Below, piece after piece: positions 16,708 to 25,490 of a DNA stretch of 64,000 bases. The position numbers and the translations under genes are program-made. The notes beneath the pieces are model-generated. The model had not been told where the DNA came from. It ran no database searches and worked only from the letters and a program-made list of their open reading frames with translations. How positions within the stretch are numbered: position 1 is the stretch's first letter; every line of letters starts with the position of its first letter. Source of the DNA: VFMC01 sp040380855 (GTDB taxonomy: Bacteria; Actinomycetota; Acidimicrobiia; Acidimicrobiales; Ilumatobacteraceae); the NCBI GenBank assembly GCA_040380855.1, contig JBEIIG010000014.1, positions 1-64,000 of the forward strand, in the 5' to 3' direction.

Positions 16708-17637
16708 TCAGCGGCGCAGGATCTGCTGCAGGCGTGCGTCGGGCTCGGGGCGGGCGCCGAGGTGCTCGATCACCCAGGCCGAGATCCGCGTGGCGAACCG
16801 GGCCGCAGCCACCGCATCGCGGTGCTCGAGATAGTGCGCCAGGAACGAGCCGGCGAACGAGTCGCCCGCGCCGGTGGCGTCGACCAGGTTGTTGGTGGCC
16901 GGCGGGATGGGCGTGGCCACCCCCCGCTCGTACACCAGGGCGCCGTCGGCATCGAGTTTCAGCATCACCAAGGCGCCCGAATAGATCTCGGACAGGCGAG
17001 TGGCGATGCCGACCGGCTCGTCGAGGCCGGTGAGCATGCCACCCTCTTCGAAGTTGGGCAGCAGGATGTCGACCCCGAGGTCGGTGGTGGTGGCCAGGAA
17101 CGCATCGACGCCCATCTCGCCGATCATCTGGAACGAACCCGGATCGAACGACAGCGTGGCACCGGCCTGGCGCGCCGCCCGGGCAGCCGTGCGGGCCGCC
17201 GCACGGGGTGGATCGACGAAGAACGACCAGGCGGTGAGGTGCAGATGTCCGGCGCTGCGCACCACCTCGGTGGGCAGTTCGCTCGGCAGCAGATAGAAGT
17301 CGGCACCGCGGCCCGACACCATCGACCGCTCGCCGGTGTGGTCGACGAACACCGCCACTGAGCCGGTGAGGTGGGCGTCGGTCTCGATGAGGTGCGCGTG
17401 CACGCGTTCGGCAGCCAGGTTCTCCTGCGCGAGGTGGCCGAACCGGTCGCGGCCGATCTTGCCGACGAAGTGCGTGTCGTACCCGCACCGGCTCGCCCAC
17501 ACCGCCACATTGGCGGCGCTGCCGCCGGGGGTGAGCATCACCTCGCCAAAGGTGTCGCCACCGCGTAGCAGTTCGGTATTGGTACGGATCAGCACGTCCC
17601 AGGCGAAGTCGCCGAGGACGCAGAGCGGAGCGGACAC
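16708..17637 (-). CDS. PfkB-family carbohydrate kinase
   Basis: A 309-residue ribokinase-type sugar or nucleoside kinase. The N-terminal signature is Pro-Gly-Gly-Ser-Ala-Ala-Asn-Val-Ala (about 38-46). The C-terminal signature, with the catalytic Asp, is Asp-Ala-Thr-Gly-Ala-Gly-Asp-Ser-Phe-Ala-Gly (about 252-262). The length is normal. It is the last gene of a three-gene minus-strand operon, 16 nt after the P450 gene. The sugar substrate cannot be read from the sequence. Its place behind two hydroxylating enzymes suggests phosphorylation of a product or glycoside in the same pathway, but this is inference. Confidence 0.88.
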   Translation of the reverse strand: MSAPLCVLGDFAWDVLIRTNTELLRGGDTFGEVMLTPGGSAANVAVWASRCGYDTHFVGKIGRDRFGHLAQENLAAERVHAHLIETDAHLTGSVAVFVDHTGERSMVSGRGADFYLLPSELPTEVVRSAGHLHLTAWSFFVDPPRAAARTAARAARQAGATLSFDPGSFQMIGEMGVDAFLATTTDLGVDILLPNFEEGGMLTGLDEPVGIATRLSEIYSGALVMLKLDADGALVYERGVATPIPPATNNLVDATGAGDSFAGSFLAHYLEHRDAVAAARFATRISAWVIEHLGARPEPDARLQQILRR

Positions 17638-17653
17638 GTCGTCGACCTCGGGC

Positions 17654-18895
17654 TCAGGCGAGCATCTCGTAGCGCACGGGCATCCGCTTCAGACCGCCCA
17701 CGAAGATGGTCTTCATCAGCGCCGGCTCACCGGCCAGTTCGATACTGCCGAGGCGAGGCAACAGTTCGGTGAACAACGCCTTCAGTTCCATACGGGCCAG
17801 CATCGCCCCCAGGCAGTAGTGCACACCGAAGCCGAACGACAGGTGCTTGTTCGGGGTGCGGCCCACGTCGAAACGGAACGGGTCGACGAACGCATCCTCG
17901 TCGCGGTTGCCCGACGGATAGCTGAGCAGCACCGACTGGCCCGCCTCGATCGTCCGGTCGCGCAACCGGTAGTCGGTGGTGGCCGTGCGCATGAAGTGCT
18001 TCACCGGGGTGACCCAACGGATCATCTCGTCGACGGCGGTGTTCATGAGTGATGGATCGTTGCGCAACCGCTCCATCTGGTCGGGGTGCTCGATGAGCGC
18101 CAGCATGCCGCCCGCCATCGCCGAGGCCGTCGTGTCGTGGCCGGCGGTGGCGGCGATGACGTAGTACGAGATGGTCTGCATCATCGTCAGCGGTTCACCG
18201 TCGATCGTTGCGTTGGCCACCACCGAAGCGAGGTCGTCGGTGGGATGAGCGCGGCGCTCGTCGGTGAGTGCCGTGAAGTAGCGGAAGAAGTCCTGCACCA
18301 CGGCCACGATGTCGTCGGGGCTCCCGCCGCGCTGCAGTTCTTCGTCGGCCGCACCGAACATCTCCTGGGTGAGGGTGAGCATGCGCGGATAGTCGCTCTC
18401 GGGCAGGCCGAGGATGGCGAGGATGACGTTCAGCGGCATCTGCATCGTGACGTCGCGCGCGAAATCGCAGGTGCCGCCCATGGCTGCCATGCGGTCGACG
18501 GTGGCCTTGGCGAGCGCCGCCAGCTGGCCCTCGAGTTTGGCGAGGCTCTTGGGCAGGAACCAGTCGGCGGTGACGCCGCGTAGCTGGCGGTGCTCGGGAT
18601 CGTCGACGTGGATGAGCGTGCGCAGCATGTCGCCCTGCTCCTTGCGGCGCTGGTCGTCGGCGGCGGTGCCCAGGATCGGCCGTGGCTCGTTGAGGAAGAT
18701 CTGGTGCTTGGTCTCGATCTCGAAGATGTCGGCGTGCTTGGTGATCGCCCAGAACGGGTTGAACCCCGGACCCTCCACCCAGTGCACCGGGTCGTCGCGG
18801 CGCAGCAGTGCAGTGGCCGCCTCGAACCTCGACTCGTCGGCGTACGCCGACGGGTCGACGAACGCGAACCCTGCTTCGTGCGTGGTCAAGGTCAT
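17654..18895 (-). CDS. cytochrome P450
   Basis: A 413-residue soluble bacterial class I P450. The I-helix oxygen-activation motif is Ala-Gly-His-Asp-Thr-Thr (251-256), with His in place of the more common Gly or Glu. The ExxR pair is Glu290-Arg293. The heme loop is Phe-Gly-Phe-Gly-Val-His-Tyr-Cys-Leu-Gly, with the heme ligand Cys361. No membrane anchor is present. It needs a ferredoxin and reductase, neither of which is encoded nearby. The style is close to actinobacterial steroid, terpene or fatty-acid hydroxylases. It lies 24 nt after a 2-oxoglutarate dioxygenase gene and 16 nt before a PfkB kinase gene. Confidence 0.93.
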   Translation of the reverse strand: MTLTTHEAGFAFVDPSAYADESRFEAATALLRRDDPVHWVEGPGFNPFWAITKHADIFEIETKHQIFLNEPRPILGTAADDQRRKEQGDMLRTLIHVDDPEHRQLRGVTADWFLPKSLAKLEGQLAALAKATVDRMAAMGGTCDFARDVTMQMPLNVILAILGLPESDYPRMLTLTQEMFGAADEELQRGGSPDDIVAVVQDFFRYFTALTDERRAHPTDDLASVVANATIDGEPLTMMQTISYYVIAATAGHDTTASAMAGGMLALIEHPDQMERLRNDPSLMNTAVDEMIRWVTPVKHFMRTATTDYRLRDRTIEAGQSVLLSYPSGNRDEDAFVDPFRFDVGRTPNKHLSFGFGVHYCLGAMLARMELKALFTELLPRLGSIELAGEPALMKTIFVGGLKRMPVRYEMLA

Positions 18896-18919
18896 GACGC
18901 CCCCGATCGGAGATACGGC

Positions 18920-19738
18920 TCAGTGCGGGCGATGGTAGAGCACCGGGTTGTTCGGGCCATCGGCCGGACGTCCTGTCTCCCTGCCACCGAGCCACCACTG
19001 CTGATCGAGCTTGCGCGCCGGATGGTCGATCTCGCCCACCAGGGTGCCGTCGGCGAAGTAGATGACCGTCATCACGGCACGCATCGTCGACGACACGTTC
19101 GCCGACGCCGAGTGCAGGGTCCAGCCGGCGTGGAACGTGGCGTCGCCGGCCCGGAACGGAGCGTGCGAGGCAAGCGGCAGATCGCGCTCGCGAACCATCT
19201 CGTCGAAGTAGGCCTGCGAGGGGTCGCCGATGAGATGCTCGCCGAGTGCTCCCATCCGGTGCGTGCCCGAAGCGAAGGTCATCGCTCCCATCGATTCGTC
19301 GACGTCGACCAGCGGCATCCACATCGTGATGGTGTGCTCGGTGGCCAGTGGCCAGTAGTTCTGGTCCTGGTGCCACGGCGTATGACCACCACCTGACTCT
19401 TTGAACAACGCCTGATCGTGATAGAGGCGCACACCGTCGACACCCATCAACTCGGCCGCCACCTTGGCGAACCGGCGCGCCGTCACGAAGTGGCGCACGG
19501 CCGGATCGTGCGCCCACAGGTTGGGCACCTGCAGGAACGCGCGGCCGTACGTGTCGCGTTCGGCGAGTGGTCGACGCTCGAAGGCGTGCTGACGGGCTGC
19601 CGCTTCGATGGCGGGCACGAACACCGCGCATTCGTCGGCATCGATCAGGTTGCGAACCACCGTGTGCCCATTGCGACGAAACGCTTCGATCGTCTCGGCA
19701 TCGAGCGCATGGTCGGACTCGAGCAGCGGCAGGACCAT
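18920..19738 (-). CDS. phytanoyl-CoA dioxygenase family Fe(II)/2-oxoglutarate oxygenase
   Basis: A 272-residue PhyH-family oxygenase. The iron ligands are His123 and Asp125 in Pro-Trp-His-Gln-Asp-Gln-Asn-Tyr-Trp, and a distal His at about 209 in Gly-Trp-Thr-Leu-His-Ser-Ala. An Arg at about 220 would hold 2-oxoglutarate. It is the first gene of the operon with the P450 and PfkB kinase, so two different oxygenases act in one pathway. The substrate is unknown; such enzymes hydroxylate acyl-CoAs, ectoine, phosphonates and natural products. Confidence 0.87.
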   Translation of the reverse strand: MVLPLLESDHALDAETIEAFRRNGHTVVRNLIDADECAVFVPAIEAAARQHAFERRPLAERDTYGRAFLQVPNLWAHDPAVRHFVTARRFAKVAAELMGVDGVRLYHDQALFKESGGGHTPWHQDQNYWPLATEHTITMWMPLVDVDESMGAMTFASGTHRMGALGEHLIGDPSQAYFDEMVRERDLPLASHAPFRAGDATFHAGWTLHSASANVSSTMRAVMTVIYFADGTLVGEIDHPARKLDQQWWLGGRETGRPADGPNNPVLYHRPH

Positions 19739-19822
19739 GAGCCGATGGTACCGGACCGGGTCACCGACAAGAGTTGGTCAAGGCGCTGGCATCCTGGCAG
19801 CACCGACGGGACGATGAGCACC

Positions 19823-20623
19823 ATGCGTATAGAAGGTTCCACCACCACACCGGCGGCGCTGCTGTCGGTCGGGCGCGGAGGGGCCGATTCGCCGGGGCCC
19901 GCCCCCTCCGAAGGCCCGCTCGGCGCGACGGGCACAGCGGAGAGCAACGACGAACGCCCTCGGGTGCTTCCCCCCATCAAGGTGCTCGTCACGATGATCG
20001 AGCGGCTCACCGGCCGACCTGTCCGTCTGGTCGACGCCACCGATCTGCCGTCGCTCTCGCTCGAGTCGCCGCCCCCCGAGCGGCCACCCGCACTGTCGTC
20101 GCGACCCGACTGGGGGGTCTCCCTCGGCGTGATGGACCGCGGTGCGCTCGGTACCGGTGCCGACGAGACGACGGTGAGGGCGCGGGCGACGGTCGCCGCT
20201 CCCGACGGCGCCGGCCAGGACCTGTCGATGTCGATCGCCTTGTCGTCGCGGTTCGTCGCCGACCAGCGAGCACGCGTGCGCGATGGCGTGTCGCCCCTGT
20301 CGGACCCGCTCCTGGTGAGTTTCGGCGGAGCGCTCGACGCGCTGCACGCGGGCACCAACTCGTTCGGCCTCGACGTCGACCCCCACAGCGGAATCGGGCG
20401 ACTCACCCCCACCGAGTCGAGCATCGCGTCGATGGCCACCGCACGCGGCCTGGCCACAGCAGGAGCCTTCGATCCGGGCACGAACATCGGCACGGTCATG
20501 GCTGTCTCGACCGCAGTGGCCAACAGCGCCCGCCCCCTGTTCGCCCCACGTACCGATCCGGCAACCTCCTACCGGCCCGTACCCGACCGCGACGACGCGA
20601 TCAAACTCGACGTCAGCGTCTGA
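19823..20623 (+). CDS. conserved-looking protein of unknown function
   Basis: A 266-residue soluble protein with no signal peptide. It begins Met-Arg-Ile-Glu-Gly. A Pro/Gly/Ser-rich stretch leads to Ile-Lys-Val-Leu-Val-Thr-Met-Ile-Glu-Arg-Leu-Thr-Gly-Arg-Pro-Val (about 53-68), then a beta-rich region with Ser-Asp-Pro-Leu-Leu-Val-Ser-Phe-Gly-Gly. A Phe-Gly-Leu-Asp-Val-Asp-Pro-His-Ser-Gly stretch follows. This layout resembles, from memory, an uncharacterised proteobacterial family with a similar I-E-x-L-T-G-R motif and a calcium-loop-like end; I am not certain of it. GACGAT lies 7 nt before the ATG at 19823; another in-frame ATG is at 19814. It overlaps the convergent rlmG-like gene by 11 nt. 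Confidence 0.65.
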   Translation: MRIEGSTTTPAALLSVGRGGADSPGPAPSEGPLGATGTAESNDERPRVLPPIKVLVTMIERLTGRPVRLVDATDLPSLSLESPPPERPPALSSRPDWGVSLGVMDRGALGTGADETTVRARATVAAPDGAGQDLSMSIALSSRFVADQRARVRDGVSPLSDPLLVSFGGALDALHAGTNSFGLDVDPHSGIGRLTPTESSIASMATARGLATAGAFDPGTNIGTVMAVSTAVANSARPLFAPRTDPATSYRPVPDRDDAIKLDVSV

Positions 20624-21830
20624 CCTGACGACGCGGTTGCACCGTACCGGCGAGCCGAGTCGAGCGCAGCACCACGAACTGAGGGTTGCTGGCGACCACT
20701 GCGGCGTTGCCGAACACCCGCTTGAGCTTCACGTGGTAGCCGAGATGGCGGTTCCCCACCACCCACAGGTCGCCGCCGGGCCGTAGCACTCGACGTGATT
20801 GCACGAACATGTCCCAGGCGATGGCGTCGGTGAGGGCATGGCCACTGTGGAACGGTGGGTTGACGATCACCCGGTCGATCGACCCTGCGGCGAGCGGATC
20901 GCCGTGCTGCACCGTGTCGAGACCGTCGCCCACCACGAACCGCGCCGGTCGATCGGATCCGAACGTGGCGCGCCAGGTGGCCTCGGCTGACGCGACCGCA
21001 GCGAACGATTCGTCGACGAACACGAGGTGCGCGACAGGGTCGGCGAGAGCCACATGTGCACCCACCACCCCGGTGCCGCACGCGAGGTCGACCACTGCCG
21101 CACCCGGCGGCAGAGGTGCCGGATCGCGGGCAAGGGCATCGAGCAGCAACGCTGTACCGGCGTCGAGGCGGTCGGCGGCGAACACCCCCGCATGCGCCAC
21201 GACGACCGGGCCCCGATCACCGAACCACGGCGTGACGGCTCGCCAGGTGACGGGCCAGCGACCGACCGGCGGCGTCGGTGGTGTCTCGACGGCGGCGAAC
21301 ACCAGGCGGGCTTTGCGGGTGGCCAGCGATGTGCGGGTGGGACCGATCAGCTCGGTGAACACATCGAGCGCTGCCGTGTGCAGATGCCGCGTCATCGCCG
21401 CGCCGATCACGACCGTGGCGGGATGGAGATGCGGGCGCAGCGCGCGCAGTTGCTCCGCGAGCAGCACCGTTGCCTTCGGCACCCGGACCACCACCAGGTC
21501 GATGCGTTCGGGCAGCGGGTCGAGGGCGCTCAGCAACACCACCCGCTCCGACGCGATGGCGTTGGCTGCGAGATTGGCGCGTGTGGCGCAGTGGCTGATG
21601 AACGAGTCGGTGAGCTGGTGCACACGAGCACCCTCCCGTGCTGCGAGCGCCACGGTGAGCGCTCCGAACTCGTCGTTCAGCACCACGGTCTCCGACGCCG
21701 GGTCGACCGATGCCAGCTCGGCCAGCAGCAGTTCGTCGGCGGCATCCCAGGCGCGCAACTGCTCGCGGGCACGCACCGGATAGCGGGCCAGGCGCAGCGC
21801 GCCCTGCGGCACCTCGAGCAGTTCGCTCAC
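20613..21830 (-). CDS. rlmG: RlmG/RsmC-type rRNA guanine-N2 methyltransferase
   Basis: A 405-residue tandem-domain methyltransferase of the RsmC/RlmG family, which methylates guanine N2 in rRNA (RlmG: 23S G1835 in E. coli numbering). The N-terminal half is the degenerate copy used for RNA binding. The C-terminal half has the SAM loop Val-Val-Asp-Leu-Ala-Cys-Gly-Thr-Gly-Val-Val-Gly (about 246-257) and the catalytic motif Val-Asn-Pro-Pro-Phe-His-Ser-Gly. It starts with a GTG that overlaps the stop of the pdxA2-like gene (GTGA), so it is translated in a carbon-metabolism operon. RsmC instead of RlmG is possible. Confidence 0.82.
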   Translation of the reverse strand: MSELLEVPQGALRLARYPVRAREQLRAWDAADELLLAELASVDPASETVVLNDEFGALTVALAAREGARVHQLTDSFISHCATRANLAANAIASERVVLLSALDPLPERIDLVVVRVPKATVLLAEQLRALRPHLHPATVVIGAAMTRHLHTAALDVFTELIGPTRTSLATRKARLVFAAVETPPTPPVGRWPVTWRAVTPWFGDRGPVVVAHAGVFAADRLDAGTALLLDALARDPAPLPPGAAVVDLACGTGVVGAHVALADPVAHLVFVDESFAAVASAEATWRATFGSDRPARFVVGDGLDTVQHGDPLAAGSIDRVIVNPPFHSGHALTDAIAWDMFVQSRRVLRPGGDLWVVGNRHLGYHVKLKRVFGNAAVVASNPQFVVLRSTRLAGTVQPRRQVRR

Positions 21831-22852
21831 CGGCGTCCGGCGAGCCGCCACGCGTAGGCCAGCGCGTGGTCGAGCGAGTCGGTGAAGGCCACACCCTGCC
21901 AGGCGATGTCGAATGCCGTGCCGTGGTCGACCGATGTGCGGATGATCGGCAGGCCGAGGGTGACGTTCACTCCCGTGTCGAATGCGAGCAGCTTCATCGG
22001 TCCGTGGCCCTGGTCGTGGTACATGCACACGATGGCGTCGTAGCGACCACGATGCACCGCCTGGAAGAACACCGTGTCGGCCGGGTGCGGCCCGGTTGCG
22101 TCGATGCCTGCTGCAACGGCCCGTTCGATGGCCGGGGCGATGTGGGTGTGGTCCTCGTCGCCGAACAGCCCGTGCTCGCCGGCATGGGGGTTGAGGCCGC
22201 AGACAGCGATGCGAGGGCGGTCGAGGAACCGCTGCAGCGTGGTGTGGGTGAGTTCGATCACGTCGAGCACCCGATCGGCCCGCACACGCTCGATGGCGTC
22301 GCGCAGCGAGCAGTGGGTACTCACATGGGTGACCGCCAGCGACCCGCTGCCGGTCGCTGCGGTGAGCATCATGGTCACCCGAGCCGCGCCGCACTGCGCT
22401 GCGATCATCTCGGTGTGACCCACGAAACCCGGATCGCTCAACTGGGTGGCCTCTTTGTTGATCGGCATGGTGACCACTCCGGCCACCGAACCAGCCAACG
22501 CGTCGGCGGTGGCGTGCTGCACGTAGGCCCGCGCCGCCGCGCCCGAGGCACGGTCGAGCACGCCAGGGCGGTGGTCGCCGGCAGCGAGCAGGCCCAGGTC
22601 GACCACGGTGAGGCCGTCGATCCCGCACTGCGACGGGTCGAGATCGGCCACCGACTCGACGGCAGTGATGGCCAGGTCGAGGCCCAGCAGATGCGCACCC
22701 TGGCGCAGGATCGAAGCATCGCCGTACACGACCGCCGGCCCGGCAGCGCCGGCCAGGTGACCTGCGGCCGCGCTGCGCAGCACGATCTCGGGGCCCACCC
22801 CCGACGGGTCGCCCATCGTGATGGCCATCGGTGACGACGTGGCGGCGCTCAT
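21827..22852 (-). CDS. PdxA2-type four-carbon acid-phosphate dehydrogenase
   Basis: A 341-residue member of the PdxA family of NAD-dependent, metal-dependent beta-hydroxyacid dehydrogenases/decarboxylases. It opens Ile-Thr-Met-Gly-Asp-Pro-Ser-Gly-Val-Gly-Pro-Glu. It carries metal-binding His residues in Gly-His-Thr-Glu-Met and Tyr-His-Asp-Gln-Gly-His, plus Asn-Pro-His-Ala-Gly-Glu-His-Gly. It starts 2 nt after the stop of a DUF1537 kinase gene. That pairing marks PdxA2 of D-threonate, L-threonate or D-erythronate catabolism rather than vitamin B6 synthesis. The family is firm; the substrate is inferred from context. Confidence 0.88.
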   Translation of the reverse strand: MSAATSSPMAITMGDPSGVGPEIVLRSAAAGHLAGAAGPAVVYGDASILRQGAHLLGLDLAITAVESVADLDPSQCGIDGLTVVDLGLLAAGDHRPGVLDRASGAAARAYVQHATADALAGSVAGVVTMPINKEATQLSDPGFVGHTEMIAAQCGAARVTMMLTAATGSGSLAVTHVSTHCSLRDAIERVRADRVLDVIELTHTTLQRFLDRPRIAVCGLNPHAGEHGLFGDEDHTHIAPAIERAVAAGIDATGPHPADTVFFQAVHRGRYDAIVCMYHDQGHGPMKLLAFDTGVNVTLGLPIIRTSVDHGTAFDIAWQGVAFTDSLDHALAYAWRLAGRR

Positions 22853-22854
22853 GG

Positions 22855-23952
22855 TCACAGTCTGCCTGCCCCGACCGACGCGACCAGGTCGACGAGGGCG
22901 GTGTGCGAGCCGAACCCACCCGACCGGGTGACGACCAGCCGACCGTCGTCGACGAAGGTGGCCCACGGTGTTCCGGGCGCTACTACCCCGCGCACGTCGA
23001 CGGCCCGGATGCCCAGCACAGCAGCAGCCGTGTCGCCGCCCAGCACCACGAGCGCACGATCGGACCGGGTGTCGATCGCCGCAGCAGCCCGCCTCGCCAA
23101 CGCGTCGGCCACGGCGCCGGCGTCGTCGGTGGGCACCGGGGCATCGCCGTGAGCCATCCGCGGCGACACCAGCACGGCCACACGGTCGAGCGGATCGGGG
23201 CTGTACACCAGCGTTGCCACCTGACGTCGCGCAGCCGGGTGGAGGCTGCCGCACACGACGAGCACTGCGGTGGCCCGAGGTGTGGTGGGCGGCTCGGTCG
23301 AGGGCGTGGACGCGCCTGCCAGCGCTGCTGCGATGGCACCGGCCGTGCCGACGAACAACGGGCGGGGCACTGCGTGACGCCACGCAGCCCCGATGCGCTC
23401 GAGGTCGTCGGTGGTGACCGCATCGCACACCGCCACGTGCGGCGCATCGCTGTCGGCGGCGAACCAACCGAGCAGTGACCGATGGTCGACGATCGACTCG
23501 ACGTGCTCGATACCCGCAGCGACGAGGTGGTCGATCGGGCGGCTCGACCGCACCGGATGGCGGGCATCGGTGCCCGCAGGGCTGTCGCTGACCGGTACCC
23601 CGTCGACGAACACCTGCCCACCTCGGCACACCCGCCCGTTCTCGGGCAGGGCCGGAACCACGAGCACGCGCACACGGTGGTCGGCCACGAAGGCCGCCAC
23701 CTCGGCGGCCCAGTTGCCGCGCAGGGTGGAGTCGATCTTGTGCGCCGTCGGGGCGGCCGACAGACGACCGACAGCTGCCGCTGCGGCAACCGGCGCGAGC
23801 CGCCGTGTGCCCAGGTCGATCACCTGTCGCTCGGCCGAACCAGCGACGCCGAGCGGCGACACACGCACCACTGCACCGAGACGAACGGCCAACGCACCGG
23901 CCGTCTCGAGCGCGCCGGTGCGGTCGTCGGCGGTCAGCACGAATCGGTCCAT
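22855..23952 (-). CDS. four-carbon acid sugar kinase (DUF1537 family)
   Basis: A 365-residue kinase of the DtnK/OtnK/DenK family, which phosphorylates threonate, erythronate or 2-oxo-tetronate. Typical segments are the N-terminal Ala-Asp-Asp-Arg-Thr-Gly-Ala-Leu (8-15), Lys-Ile-Asp-Ser-Thr-Leu-Arg-Gly-Asn (about 72-80), and the C-terminal nucleotide-binding Gly-Gly-Asp-Thr-Ala (about 302-306) with Lys-like Ser-Gly-Gly-Phe-Gly near the end. It is the first gene of the operon kinase-pdxA2-rlmG and is divergent from the phytoene-desaturase-like gene across 39 bp. At 365 residues it is somewhat shorter than many family members of about 420. Confidence 0.85.
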   Translation of the reverse strand: MDRFVLTADDRTGALETAGALAVRLGAVVRVSPLGVAGSAERQVIDLGTRRLAPVAAAAAVGRLSAAPTAHKIDSTLRGNWAAEVAAFVADHRVRVLVVPALPENGRVCRGGQVFVDGVPVSDSPAGTDARHPVRSSRPIDHLVAAGIEHVESIVDHRSLLGWFAADSDAPHVAVCDAVTTDDLERIGAAWRHAVPRPLFVGTAGAIAAALAGASTPSTEPPTTPRATAVLVVCGSLHPAARRQVATLVYSPDPLDRVAVLVSPRMAHGDAPVPTDDAGAVADALARRAAAAIDTRSDRALVVLGGDTAAAVLGIRAVDVRGVVAPGTPWATFVDDGRLVVTRSGGFGSHTALVDLVASVGAGRL

Positions 23953-23991
23953 GGGTGTGCCGACGCTACCGCGGCACGCCAGACTGCAGCC

Positions 23992-25425
23992 GTGACCGCG
24001 CCCCGCACCGCCTACGACGCCGTGGTGATCGGGTCGGGCCCCAACGGCCTCACTGCAGCCTGCACCCTGGCCGCTGCGGGCCGCTCGGTGCTGGTGGTCG
24101 AGGCCCAGCCCACCATCGGTGGTGGGTGTCGGTCGGCCGAGCTCACCTTGCCCGGGGTGGTGCACGACGTGTGCGCGGCCATCTTCGCCCTCGGCGCCTC
24201 GTCGCCGGCCTTCGCAGCCCTCGGCCTCGAGCAGGCGGGCGTGCAGTGGGCCCATCCCGACATCCCCCTTGCGCATCCGCTCGACGGTGGACGCGCCGCC
24301 GTGCTGCACCGTTCGCCAGCCGACACCGCTACCGCACTCGGCGCGGACGGGCGAGCCTGGCAGCGCCTCGTCGGCCCGTCGATCGACCACTGGGACGATC
24401 TGCTCCCCCACGTGCTCGGACCCCTCACCGCCGTGCCTCGCCACCCGATCTCGCTCGCCCGGTTCGGTGCCGTCGCGGCTCGGCCCGCCACCTGGGTGGC
24501 ACACCGCTTCCACGACGATGCCGCCGCAGCCCTGTTCGCCGGGTGTGCTGCGCACGCCTTCCTACCGCTCTCGTATCCGCTGTCGGCGGCGTTCGGGTTG
24601 ATGCTCGCGGTCACCGCCCACACGACCGGTTGGCCAGTGGCGCGCGGGGGTGCGCAGACCGTGCCCGATGCCCTCGCCGCGCTGCTGGTGCAGGCGGGCG
24701 GCACGATCGAGACCGGCCGCCCGATCCGCACGCTCGCCGACCTGCCCCCGCACCGGGTCGCGTTGTTCGACACTGCTCCTACGGCGATGGGGGCCATCGC
24801 CGGTGAGGCGCTGCCGTCCCGCTACCGGCGGGCCCTCACCCGGTTCGGGCACGGGCCGGCAGCGTTCAAGGTCGACTACGTGCTCGACGGGCCAGTGCCC
24901 TGGACCAACCCCGACTGCCGTCGCGCGGGCACGCTGCACCTCGGCGGCACGATGGCCGAGATCGCCGCTGCGGAAGCCGCCGTCTGCAACGGCCGGTTGC
25001 CCGAACTGCCCTTCGTGCTGGCCGTGCAGCCCGGGGTGGCCGACCCCACCCGCGCCCCCGACGGTGTCGACACCCTGTGGGCCTATGCCCATGTGCCGCA
25101 CGGATGCGACGTCGACGTCACCGATGCGATCGAGCGACAGATCGAACGCTTCGCTCCCGGCTTCCGCGACCGGGTGCTGGCGCGCCACGTGATCGACCCG
25201 GCCGAGTCGGAACGGCGCAACGCCAACCACCTCGGCGGCGACATCACCGGTGGTGCGCACACCGGTCTGCAGTTGCTGTTCCGCCCCACGGTGGGCCTGC
25301 GGCCCTACGTCACGCCGAATCCGGCGATCGTGCTGTGCTCGGCCTCCACCCCGCCCGGTGGCGGTGTGCACGGGATGTGCGGCGCCAACGCGGCGCAGCG
25401 CGTGCTGGCGGGCGTACTGCGCTGA
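23992..25425 (+). CDS. phytoene-desaturase-like FAD oxidoreductase
   Basis: A 477-residue FAD-dependent oxidoreductase of the CrtI/retinol saturase-like (NAD(P)/FAD) group. The N-terminal dinucleotide-binding motif is Val-Ile-Gly-Ser-Gly-Pro-Asn-Gly-Leu (about 10-18), followed by Val-Val-Glu-Ala-Gln-Pro and Gly-Gly-Gly-Cys-Arg-Ser. The C-terminus has the FAD-site pattern Ser-Thr-Pro-Pro-Gly-Gly-Gly-Val-His-Gly-Met-Cys-Gly. No other carotenoid genes are near, so the substrate is open. I chose the GTG at 23992, 39 nt from the divergent kinase start; earlier frame positions run antisense through that kinase. Confidence 0.85.
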   Translation: MTAPRTAYDAVVIGSGPNGLTAACTLAAAGRSVLVVEAQPTIGGGCRSAELTLPGVVHDVCAAIFALGASSPAFAALGLEQAGVQWAHPDIPLAHPLDGGRAAVLHRSPADTATALGADGRAWQRLVGPSIDHWDDLLPHVLGPLTAVPRHPISLARFGAVAARPATWVAHRFHDDAAAALFAGCAAHAFLPLSYPLSAAFGLMLAVTAHTTGWPVARGGAQTVPDALAALLVQAGGTIETGRPIRTLADLPPHRVALFDTAPTAMGAIAGEALPSRYRRALTRFGHGPAAFKVDYVLDGPVPWTNPDCRRAGTLHLGGTMAEIAAAEAAVCNGRLPELPFVLAVQPGVADPTRAPDGVDTLWAYAHVPHGCDVDVTDAIERQIERFAPGFRDRVLARHVIDPAESERRNANHLGGDITGGAHTGLQLLFRPTVGLRPYVTPNPAIVLCSASTPPGGGVHGMCGANAAQRVLAGVLR

Positions 25426-25442
25426 CCGGCCCCGCTGCAGGC

Positions 25443-25459
25443 GACCTTCGACCCTCGCG
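25443..25459 (+). promoter_or_regulatory. GACCTTCGRCC motif, copy 2
   Basis: A 17-bp match (16 identical) to the reverse complement of the site at 15223-15239. It lies 32-48 nt upstream of the phosphoribosyltransferase-hydrolase fusion gene, in the position expected for an activator. Confidence 0.5.
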
Positions 25460-25490
25460 TGGTCGACGGCCTCGCCGACACAGTGGAGCC

